A DNA stretch of 64,000 bases, taken from the NCBI RefSeq assembly GCF_037975245.1, contig NC_092583.1, forward strand, positions 3,218,764 to 3,282,763, given 5' to 3'. Of this stretch, positions 23,601 through 36,000 are shown one piece after another. Each line of letters begins with the position of its first letter. The stretch's first letter is position 1. The position numbers and the translations under genes were made by a program. The notes under the pieces were generated by a model, which was not told where the DNA came from, did no database searches, and saw only the letters and a program-made list of their open reading frames with translations. The DNA is from Apostichopus japonicus. Its lineage: Eukaryota > Echinodermata > Holothuroidea > Aspidochirotida > Stichopodidae.

Positions 23601-26600
23601 AACTGGTAATAACTTCCTCTATGACCTCGGTCAATTAATCCAGTCAGTTCTTACTTTATTCTGAGCTATGTTGCTATGTGCAGGCAGTGATCAGTCGATC
23701 TACAGGCCGTACAGTATTTTCACTGCCTGGTTTTGCGTCATGCAGCTCGGTTTGAAGTTAGAGACCGAACTCGGCATCTGGCTTCATGCCCAGATCTACG
23801 TACAACTACTACGAACAGCCACAAGAGAGAATGTAGATTGAGAGGAAAGTCGTTGTCACAGGTTATTTGAATTTGCTTGCCACTTACCTGTCTCCAACAT
23901 GCGCACTCCGTCCCCCCCCCCCCCCCATCTGCCCGAACGACCAACTTGCAAGTCAGTGCTTTACTTCGGAAAAGATTATAAACTATTATTTAAAATGAAG
24001 TTAAGTGAGTATGAGATTTTGAAATAATTGATTAGTATCAAAAATTGACCAAAAATCTACTTTAATTTTTAACAAAAATTTTCAGAGGGTATCTGAGGTG
24101 GTATTAATTGTTATTTAGACAATTAGAGAGCTTAGTGAGCTGCCCTTAAATGTACCAGGCTCGTTAGTGTGTTGGCCTTATTGATCCTAATCGATCCTAC
24201 GTGGATCAAGCGTGGATCAAGTATCTAGAGACGAGACAATCCCTTGGGACGAAGAAGTCTTTAAGTATCGTGGTGAAACTTGCCTACGATGACTCGATTT
24301 TGGTTGAATTTGTCAACATTTGCAACCAGAAGGGAACTTGACACAAACAGATGTGATGGCATAGATGTACGTTTCCTTTTTTTTTGCTCATTTTTTTCAC
24401 CGTCTTGTTTTGTTATTTAAGCAGAAGTGATGGCATAGATGTACGGTTTCCTTTTTTTCGCTCATTTTTTTCACTGTCTTGTTTTGTTATTTCCCATTTC
24501 ATTGCGACAGCTACAAATACGCTACCAATGAACATCGGTGTGTTGGCTCCATTTGCAATGTTGAATGTATGAATAATTAATATTAAAAAAAAATACATTT
24601 GGGTGTTGTGCATAGCACAAAATTCAACAGCATCACACTTGATTTTGTTTCGAGTTCACTTTTGGTAAAAAATAAATGTGCATTCTTCCAATGATGATGA
24701 ACATACCCTGAAAACATTAAGAAGCAATTTAATGAAAAATTTCAACAAGGTGTTTAGATGTTGCCCTTTTATATACGTAAAAAAAAATTATTTGAAACCA
24801 TCTTAATTCCAACTACAAATGGAGGAAATTTTTCTTCTCAACATTAAGGCAAAGTCTACCTTTTTTACGAATCATTACAGCCAAATGTTTGTTTATGAAT
24901 TCTGAATTGGAGACCGAACAAGATTTGCTGACGGGATAGTGTGTTTATCTTCTTCTTTGATATATTGGTTAGCTGCATTCAGCAAGCCATGCAAGACCAA
25001 ATGTGTGAAAGCATTCAGTCATGGATCACAGATGGGAAGTTTCATAAAATGGAACAGAAGATATTGACTTGGACACCAGGGTACACTGTAAGAGATTTGC
25101 AGTATATATCTTAAACAAAGTTGTCTCGTATGGCTGCGTGACGAAGACTAAGCAGTTCTCACCGTCAGTGACTGGTCAATGACTGGTCACTAGTCACTAT
25201 CAGTGACTGGTCAACACCCCCCCCTCCCCCTCAAACTCCCACCCAAAGTTCTTAGAAGTGTTACAGCGACCTGGACCATCTGGGAAATATTTGGTAAATA
25301 AATCCCAATGTAACTGTAGCATCTCCCTAAGTGTATATATAGCATTCCAATCCAATGCAGTTTTTCAACACAAAGTAATTTGGTAAGGTGTTAGCACAAG
25401 CCAGATAAACAGCTCTACCTGTAAAGTTATTCGATATTATTAAGGAAATGTCGATGACTTTTGATTTACAAGCTGATTATCATTAATATTTAGCAACTTT
25501 GAGAACTTCCTGGGCGATAGGTATATTTCAGAATGGAACAGAATCGTTAGTTTCCTACTTTTAGATGGAAATGTACCTGGAGTTTGAACAAAATGGGGGG
25601 AATATATGGTAGGGTTGGCAAACGTGCTGGAAATTATTAAACAAGTGTTACATAATACCGTGTAGGAATTGGATCTTCAAACCTAGTTATGGAGGGAGAG
25701 TTGTGGTTAAGGGCAGTGGACTTGTGATCTAAGGTTTGCAGGTTCGAGTCCTGACCAGATCATTACGTTGTGTCCTTGGGCAAGGCACTTTATCTCCATT
25801 GCCTCTCTTCACCCGGGTGTATAATATGGGGACTTGCTTGGGAACTTGTAAATATAGTTGCATGTGCCCAGTTTGTTGCTGCACCCAATGGGAAGTCCCC
25901 CTGCAGGGGACACGTAGGTGTGGTGCACTGTAGTACCCCAGGAAGGATTGTTTGAATTGTGCACACTTTGGCGTGTGGGTGTGACAAGTCACCAACGACC
26001 AGGGGTCAAGTTGTAACGTCATGTGAGGGGGCCTCGGCCTCAAACAAGACTGTAAACCTTCAACTTTTAACTTCCATGGATACATACAGCGCACACACAC
26101 ACACAAACTTTATAGTAAGATATATACAAACTCTTCAGGCAGTTGAGGAATTTCTTTAAGTACACAATAGCTTTGAATTTCCACTAGGTTTGTAGTGATC
26201 ACTGTTCAAAGGGTACATTGCCGAGGTGAGTTGTTTGTTCACTGACAGAAGACAAACAACTCTTGATGGCTTGGTTCAAATGTTATTTGTTAACTGACTT
26301 TAATTGAGTCAGTTATTTCTTTGACCAACGACGTGTATGCACGAACTGCAAAGTTGTGTACATTAAGACCTCTGCATAGTACAGTATCGGAATTTTGTTG
26401 ACCTGTGCGTTTTTTCTTTCCCCCCGATCGAGTATGTAGGGACTTTTATTCCATTCTTTCTAATAAAAAAATGTGGTATTGACTAGATTATGTAGAATAG
26501 ATCCCAGTCTTATTGTTAAAGTGATCTGTGTGAATTGACTGCAGAAGTGCCGCAAAATTTGAAGCCCATGACACAGGAATTTTCTTTGTGACCGTGCCAC

Positions 26601-26816
26601 TACTGACCAATCCCCACTCCCCACTTCCCACCCACCCCCCATTATCAATCCTAAGAGTCCGTGAGAGCTACAGTTGCTTGGACTCCAAAAAAAAGTATCC
26701 TTCTGCAAGCTCAGAAAATTTTCCCACTTATTATGGAAAAAAACAAAATTCTCAGACCCCACAGGAATCTTTAGCGACCCACTTTTGTCTGCTGATCCAT
26801 CGATTTGTTATACATG

Positions 26817-26870
<54 letters not shown>

Positions 26871-26959
26871 TGTATATGTATATATATATATACATATACT
26901 TATACATATACATATACATACACATACACATACACCCACACATACACATATACATATAC

Positions 26960-27008
<49 letters not shown>

Positions 27009-30000
27009 ATATATATCTGTCATACATACCACTTGCGACACATTCATTTCTTATATAGATATGGAGAGATTGTACTGTAGGTTTTCTGCACTTTCTAAGG
27101 CCTTTAGAGAAAAGATTGGTGATGTATAAGAGTCACAGACCAGACACATTTCAAGGCAGAGAAAACAACTGAAATCAAACGGTGGAATTATTTAGTTACA
27201 AAGTCACGTTTGTGTGAAGGAGTTAAGTCATTCATGTTTGACTGCTAACCTTCATGCTGATGGAGTTTCCATCTGCTTCCATACCATGGTTACCATGGCA
27301 ATGATTCTTTTTATGAACTACACAAAAGTTCAATAAATTTGATCACTGAATATCACATTACTCTATTTTCGGTCTGGACTCGTTCATCATCACCTCAGAA
27401 TATCATTCAATCTTGTCAGACTTGTGGTTCATGTTTTTATGTTAGAAGGGTGAGTAATAAATGTTTATAGGACGGATCAAGCCAGATGGAAATGATGTCT
27501 TGTTTAACTGTTTGGGTGAAAGATGGTACGTTACAGGGCAGTCGTTGTGCGCTGTATCCTGGCCTGGGTTTTGTGTTACGACTGTAAATGGCAATACATC
27601 CAGCCAACATCCATGCAATGTTGTAAACTCTTTCGTGTGTAGTTTTTTGATCGCCAGTTCATACAAGGGATATTCCTGTGTTCACATACAGTATCACACT
27701 TGCTAAATACCCGAGGTTTGCTTGTTTTGGTAAACAACATTTAAAAGTTCAAATGAAGGCACAAACAATAGTTGACTGGCAACGTCACCGCGATTGATTA
27801 GATTTAAATCCGTCCGGTATTTAATGTAGTCATTGAAAAATATGCACACCATCTGCCATTGTAATAAAGATCTGATCAAATGGTAGAATCGTTTTCAAGG
27901 TAGGGATCATCCAAAATTTATATGACATAAGGTCATGCTTAAAAGATAATGTTTAATGATTTATTGTTGACTTTAAAAAAAAAGAATTGTTAATTTGTGA
28001 GTGTTGAAAAGGTCTACTGCAATGTCAGTCTATCCCTTAGGAATTCAATCCAATTAGGGGAATTGGCAACAGGATGAGGGAATAGTAGCATATATCTGTG
28101 TAGGTAGCTTTCACACTCAATATGGTAGTCCTATACCTTTCTTTTAGAAGGGAGGGGGGGGGGCAGGGAAGGGCAGAGATGAAAAGAGAAAATAGTGTTA
28201 TTGCTCAACCACAATGGTGTTAGTTCACGTATTGTTTTGAGTATCCAGCCTCCCCCCCTTCCCACCAGTGGCTTCACTCGTGGATGTAAAAATGTATTTT
28301 TTCATTTTACAGATCTTTTCATGACTGCATTAACTGATCTCCTGTTTTCTTTTATGTCTATTTTGCAGCCTATAAATAATGCAGATTTTATCGTTCCTGT
28401 GGAAATAGATGGCACAGAACATCAGGTTGGTAGTCGACATAAACCGTTGTTGTTACAGTATCAGTCCGTCAACCTTTTTTCTGTCAACTTTCTCTTCTTT
28501 TTTTATAGTTCAGCTGATTTTTTTTTTTCAGTTTTGTCCAGATGAGAATTTTGTTGCTTTGAACAAGCCAGTCCTTGGTATGTTCATATCCTGCATAATT
28601 TACAGGGCTTTGACATCCCCTCCCCCTCCTCCTCCCCCCTCCCCCCCTGTTAAAAAATCAAAGCACAGGAATTATTGAGCAGCTGGCAGATTATAGCTAC
28701 ATTGATCTCCTAGAAGCCCCTAAAAAATGGGCACAAACCCAACCTTCATTCTTTGGTTTATAAAAAAAATCAATAAAAGATCAATAAAAAATCAATAAAA
28801 AATCTTTGGCTTTATATGACAGAAATCTTTGTACAGAACAACTCGCCCAAACAGTTACCAAACAAATCTTGTCCTTTATTGGGAGATATCTTAGATTAGA
28901 TGTCATGCCTGGGAAGCTTCTCATTTTTGTAAATCTATGATGTCATAATGCCACTAGAAACCTTTTTACTCTCTCTTGTTGTTTTTCCTTTGACATTTCT
29001 TGAGGTAAGAATGTTAATAACACTGTTGATACTGAAACCAATATCATCATTAGGTCATATATATATATATAGCTGCTTCCAATACTGTAGAATCAGCATT
29101 TGCAAAACCCATCTCCATGCATAGAGAAATAAACATTGTAATAAAAATAAAGAAGGAAACCCCCCCCCCCCCCCACAAAAAAATATCAAAGAATTGAAGC
29201 ACATGTGGCTTGATGATGTCACATTTAGACTTGATTAAGTCTTCAGCCTTATGTAGGAATAAATGGTAAATCTGTTCAAACTCCCAAGGGAACAATATTT
29301 TTCTTAACTCTTTGTGAAAGTTGTTCATACATGACAGTTATCTCGGTCACGTGACAGTTATCTCCGTCACGTGACAGCTATCACTAACATGTGTCATGTG
29401 ACAGTTATCTTTATCTCATATCACTTGACAGTTATCTATATCATGTGACAGTCATCTCTATCATATGACAGTTATCTCGGTCACGTGACAGTTATCTCGG
29501 TCACGTGACAGCTATCACTAACATGTGTCATGTGACAGTTATCTTTATCTCATATCACTTAACAGTTATCTATATCATGTGACAGTCATCTCTATCATAT
29601 GACAGTTATCTCGGTCACGTGACAGTTATCGCCGTCACGTGACAGCTATCTCTGTCACGTGACAGCTATCTCTGTCACGTGACAGCTATCTCTATCACAT
29701 ATCACATGATGGTCATCTATATCACATGACAGTTGTATCTTTGATTGAAGGGTTTGTGTCTCCTGTAGTGACCCCCCCTTCCAATCCCCACCCCATAGGT
29801 AGGAAGTTGCTGATTGTTTGATGTTTGATTTGGGAAAAGTAAATTCATATGCACTTCTATCTACGTTATCGTATAAAGTATTGCAATGACTCGAGGCAGT
29901 GTCTTGACTCGGGTCAGACTCGAGTCTCCATTTTAAGGAGTCTTTTGCATGCAAAGTACTCGAATCGGCTCAATGGAGTCTCTAATTTGGTAAAGGTCAA

Positions 30001-33000
30001 AAGACTCGACTCAACGTAATTTGTTGTTTTCATGATAAGCAATATTCATGTTTGATATCACTACATGTGAAATCATTTGACACATCAAGAGTTTACTTTT
30101 TGTTTGTCTCATTTTCAGGTCTATGTATTGAAGAGGCCTCACGTCGACACGTTTCTCAAACGAATGGGGGAACTCTACGAGTGTGTTTTATTCACTGCCA
30201 GTCTTGCTAAGGTAACCGCCAAAAACCGTAAAGTTTGTAACCAAATTCTCAGACCAATGTATCGAGTGGTCGGAAGATCTTTATTTTGACACCAAAAAAA
30301 AGTGTATAATATATTTTTTGGGAAGAACCTGTTGGAAGGAAATTCGATCTTCCAATTTGGAAGACACAGAGGGGGGGAGTTCCATTTTGTTTAAAATGAA
30401 TTCCTGCCTTCAGTGTTGTGTTGGCGAAAGATTCAGGCTGGTGAAACAAAGGACATAAAAATATTCCTTCGTTTTTGTCTTTTAATCGAGTAATAATTAT
30501 ATGAAAATAACTGGAAAAATGTCTTTTCACTGCATGAAATCATTTTATTTTCCTAAACCTTCTAGGCTTTCCTTTGGGGAGTTTAAAAAGACTAGAAAGC
30601 CAGAGATTTATCTGATTTTTTTTCTGCATGCAGGGTTGAAAAATCACGTCCTGATTGCTTATTTATGGGAAATATTTGAATTATTTAAAAGGTTATTTGT
30701 TTGCTTATTAATAATGCACCTGGCAACATTCAGCATATATATATAACATATACATATATTAGCAGTTGATAACTTGGAAAGGACATTTAGTTGCCTTGTT
30801 GGTTTATTTCCCTTTCATTTTCTCTCAGGATTCAACAAATCCTGAATCCCACAAAATGATTTTGAGTTGGTTAGCATCGTGATTGATCTCTAGAGTAAGG
30901 CAAAATATGTCACCAAAACCAGAACTAGCATTGTTCGATACAGTTGGCAAAAGCTTACAATGGAATGACGACCTTCCTTACTGGCTCGGAACCTCTGGAC
31001 ATACAATCAGCGTCCATGGACTAGTTGGTTAAGGTCGTCCGCATATATAAAGCGGGAGGCCCGGGTTCGAATCCCTGTGGGAGTTTGTTTTTCACTGTTC
31101 TGGATTTTCCAACTCATTACTGTTTCGGTTATATATAGTTGAAACGAGACTCTGTTAAATGAAATGGAATTAAATGACCAAGGCAAATGAATGTATATAT
31201 ACATGTATACATGATTGTATGATTATTATTAATATGATTAATAATATGTTATGTTAATAATATGTTATGATTAATATGATTTATAATATATTATTAATAT
31301 GATATTATTAATGATTGTATGATTATTAATTATATGATTGTACAAGACAGTACACACTACTTGCATGGAGGTACCACAAGGCAAATGAATGCATATAAAT
31401 ATGCATACATATATGATTGTATGAGACATGGATTTACTGCATGGATCTTGTATATCTGGTACCTGAAGAAGAGGATAGAACAACACAAGATGGCAAAATT
31501 TAAGAAAAACAACATGACTAAGGAAACCTGAATAGGTCAAAGGTCACTTGTGGAAAAGTCGTTATGCAAGAAGGTTTTGGAAACCTGATGGGTATCGATA
31601 AATCACAGCGCTTCATTCCAAGCCATAAACCAATATTTTAGCAAAATGCCCACGTGACCGAAATTTGATGATTTTGCTGATACTCCAACAAATTGTCTAT
31701 TCATATTCAAAAACAAAAGTCGTAGAAAGTGTTAGCTCTGTAACGCAAGTGGTTTGGATATGTTGACCAGGAAGTAGGCCAGGAGGGGTGGGGGGGGGGT
31801 TTGTGTGGGTGAAGGGTGCACAATGCTAAAAATGTGACCAGTTAGTGGGCTAGCTAGATGAGAAAGTGCAAAGGTAATGAGAAAGTGTTGTCATTTTTAA
31901 ATACCCACATTGGATCTTTGAGGTGTGTGGGTGGGTGAGTATATGTGGGTGTGATAACAGTAATTGAGTTGTGAAAACACACGTTTGTTTATAAATTTTC
32001 AAAAAGGGAAGAGAAGTTTTTTTCTTAAATGTTATATTTTTCATGAAGCCTGTCAAATACTACATTGAATATTAGACAAATTGTTGAAAACTTTTCACTT
32101 TTTGAGGTGGAATCAATTTAGGAATTAGTAGCAGAATGATCACTTAGATATCTCACAGACCACCCACCAACAATTGACATGTTACTTGGCAAAATGATGC
32201 TTAGCCTGCAACAACCCTTATCCTGAAATTGTTAATTATTGAGATAAATGTCACGTACAGTAGCAGTGCGAAAATATTTTGCTTCCTCAATTCACAACAC
32301 CCCCTGCCACCTTACATGCCACTAGCAAAGTCTCACTAGCAAATCACCATTTGGCAGTTACTTTCTTCTTAGTTTTATAATACTTTAACATTTAAACAAG
32401 TGGCAATTTTGTCAAGGGAGAACATTCTAAAATAATTAATTGTTTATTAAAGTTTATGTTAGTATAAGGGTTGATCTGCAGTGTGGAAGTTTAATAGTAC
32501 AAATCTAATTGTTCAGATTTCAGTTTAAAGCAGAAGTGTTGCTTTGTAATGCAAGTACTCTAAGAAAGAGGGAATTTGGGGGGGGGGGGGTGGTGCTGCG
32601 GGGGTGAGGGGGGAATTATCAAAACTCTCTCCTTTCATTGGTAGTGTTCTTCAGATTATTTGTCCTTACACAGTTTGTACTATTTCATGCCCTTAACATT
32701 TGGCAGAGCTATTGGTGGTAGCCTACAAGCACAACCAACCTCACATGGCGATTGACAATTCTGGTCTACCGCCCTCTTTGTATGTTTTTACTCACTCCTC
32801 CCTCAATCAACCAACAACAAAATATATTGATAAGCTTGCTTCAGGTGCTTACATTTTAACTATTTCCAATTGTAAGGTTATAGCCTAAGAAAGCCTCCTA
32901 CCTCCTATCACCCCTCCGCTCTGCTCTATCCCCCCTCCCCCCCCCCACACCCTACAACCAGAAAAGAATACTACGTTACTAGTAAGGCCTGCTAAGCCAT

Positions 33001-36000
33001 CTTTTGCTTTCTCCTCCAGTACGCTGACCCAGTTGTAGACCTTCTCGACAAATGGGGTATGTTCAGATCAAGACTTTTTAGGGAATCGTGCGTTTTTTAC
33101 AGAGGGAATTATGTAAAGGTAAGTCCTCCATTCTCCGGGCACATCGGAGAAGAAACATTTTAAGTTTTAATTTACACTACGTGGTGAAAGATTGTCTGGG
33201 TGACGAAACGTTGAGAATCGAATTGAATGCAACGATTACCTCGTTGTTTTAATCTTCGTTGGTGACGACAAACCTGGACGGGTGTCTTAAGTTTGATAAA
33301 AAAGGCATTGTTTTAAGTTATTACCGGATAGGTTTGGTAACACTATTTTTACCTGATGTTAATGTCACTAAACAAGAAAAACATGACACTTTTGATGGAA
33401 AAGACCCCGAATATTATCAACAAAGTTATGGAAAAAATTTGAAGAAACAGGTTGCTGATTACGGCCACATGTGTATTCTGCTTCGATAATTGACCAACAA
33501 AACCTTTTCTTGTTTTCGTCCGGTGCGCTTCTGTTCTGATGCCAAAGCCCCTTTGGTTGTTGATGAGTTCGGTAAACTCTAGTAATCAAGGATAAAACTG
33601 ATCAGGTTAAAGAGAGAAATCTCTCCAAGCTTTGACATGAGCATACCCTCTCAACGTCTCTTACATGTAAATGCATGTGAGTACAAAATTATCTGATCGT
33701 AGCCCGTCGTCATAGATACCATCTTCAAAAGATACGAGGCAGGTAGTTTTCCCTCCCAACGATGTTTTCCCAGTTTCAGTGGGCAGTAAATTTACATAAA
33801 ATCCATTAGACCGTCTGTCCTTGCCCTTCCGACTGGTTGCGGCGATGGTCCCCCCATTCCCCCCCAATGCACGACGAGAATCCTCACCCACCAGCACGGC
33901 TAGATGAATAGATAGACCCTGGAAATAAGGAAATAATTCCCTCTTATTGTCGACAAGGATGAGGAATAAATAAATGATACCAGAGCTTACAGGCCAGCGC
34001 CTCTCACATTTTACGTCAGTCCCACAAGATGACTTACTCCTCGAGGGTTCCACGTAGTTAAGATCTGAAGATCAGATATTGAGGAGATGTGAGTTACTTT
34101 CAGGTTCGACAAACATCCTCCCTCGAACGTTAGAGATTGTAGCCGTTGTGATGTGGCATCGCATCATCAGAGGTGTCGCATTTCAACTTTGTTGTCAGAG
34201 TGGTTATGACGGAACACTTTCAACGGTATTCAAAATAACTTGGGAAGAAGTAGCCACTACAAAATTATTCTGAAAGTAGGTTTTGTTTTATAACAAGTTT
34301 ACCAAATGTATGACTTAAGTTCTCCTCCAAATAAGATGAGAATTGATTGAATCACCCCCTACAGATTCTGGGTAGTTAAAAAATAATTTTTTTATATATG
34401 TTTTTTTTTTATGAATGTTACCTAATAAGTAACTGGTAACTTCCGTCCTTGCTTAAAGCCTGTTTTTATTCCCAGAAAACTTGAAATGATAATTCTTCAC
34501 CCAGAGCTAACAAGCTCATAGAAAATCGTCAAAAGTGTTTTCTCTTGCATTGGATATTTGAATAATATTTTTATGGGTATTTACAATTTGAGACGTTTTC
34601 CAAACTTTACAAAAGTCAGTTTTTTTTTTATTTGCTCTTTGAAAGCCTCCCTGTTACCTCTTCTTCATATTGTGCTTACTATTTTCCTTTTTTTGTTGTT
34701 TTGTTTGTTTCTTTTTTCGTTTTTAAAAGCCTCCAAAAATTCATGTGACTCTTTCTAGACGGGACATACCTCCTCCTGCACTTTTAACCTCCTCTGTTTC
34801 TTGTCCTCTTAAATTCTTCTGCAAAAGCATAAACCAGAAACTTGATTTTCTTCTTTTTTTTGTTTCCTTTTGCATCTTACAGGATCTGAGTAAGTTAGGC
34901 AGAAAATTGGAGAGGATAGTCATCATCGATAATTCTCCAGCTTCGTACATCTTCCACCAGGATAATGCAGTAAGTCCCTGCACGAACTAGATCTAAATAT
35001 ATCGAATGAAAAAAGAATTATATTACTAAGGTCCCGGAAATATCCTTATTTTGTGACCCTTATGTGCATGTGAGAGAAAACCTTCACTTCGGGTGACCGA
35101 CCATCCAATTGTCAGTTTATGCTGTTTTATTTATTTTTTATTTTTTTACAATGTGGAAGACCACATTAGATGGCATAAAACACCTGTGAAGTTCTCCTCC
35201 AGGGGTGAAAACCCCTCCTTACTCTAAGCTATCCAGGGGATTTGATTCGCAACCTCCCAAGATGCTAGATTTTGTTGCTTTATAAAGGCCCGGTCACACT
35301 ACAGCGATATTTTATCGGAATACGGTCCGATTTTTCCGATTTTAGGACGAAAAGTGAGGTTTGTGGTAGTGAATGTAATGGGTGCAGTGGAGTATTCGAA
35401 TACCTACTCCAAATCTGAGGGGTTCTGGAACGGACTACATTCTGAAGTGACGTCACATCGAAAAACGATAAAAATCAGAAGAGAAATCGGATAGCTAACC
35501 GATAAAAGGAAACGGAGTCAATATCAAAAGTTAGGAGATGGCTATTTCACATCGGAATGGCTCAACAGATAGCAAATCAGGTCCTTTATCACTGTGGCTA
35601 GAAAACCCGAACGAAAAACTGTCTGTTTTGATTCCTCTGGGAAAATCGGATAGTATTCCGATAAAAAATTGGTATAGTGTGACCGGGCCTTTACTCTAAG
35701 CTATCCAGGGGATTTGATTCACAACCTCCCAAGATGCTAGATTTCATTCCTTAGTAATGACTGCCTTTATCAAGTCGGCCATAGCACTGGTAAACTTCCA
35801 AGCAGTGATTAGCATTTTGATTTGGCTTGAAAGCAATCTTTCAAAACTCCCAGAAAAAAAAAAACAGGAAACCATGTGTGTTTCAGTCACAGAAACTTTG
35901 CAAGATAGGTGAAAAATTGACAGAAAAAAAGGCCAATTGAGATATCGCATTATGTTACTAATCTGTTAATTTTTGTTGGCCTCATTAAAATTCAAGAATT

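Noticed and set aside
25700-25770. Possible tRNA gene
   Set aside because: A perfect B box but no cloverleaf; it continues directly into a SINE core.
26588-27080. Tyr/Ile/His-rich frames on both strands
   Set aside because: Translation of a TA/TACA microsatellite.
27286-27303. RFX X-box near GGTTACCATGGCAATG
   Set aside because: One base off consensus, single occurrence, and deep in an intron; not enough to call a site.
31010-31082. Possible tRNA gene (good A and B boxes)
   Set aside because: No acceptor stem pairs, the anticodon loop is too long, the T stem has a mismatch, and the same segment is part of a repeat found inverted at 37.7 kb.
33661-34053. 130-codon minus-strand open frame
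   Set aside because: Opens on GTG, has no recognised domain and lies in an intron; no splice structure joins it to other coding blocks.
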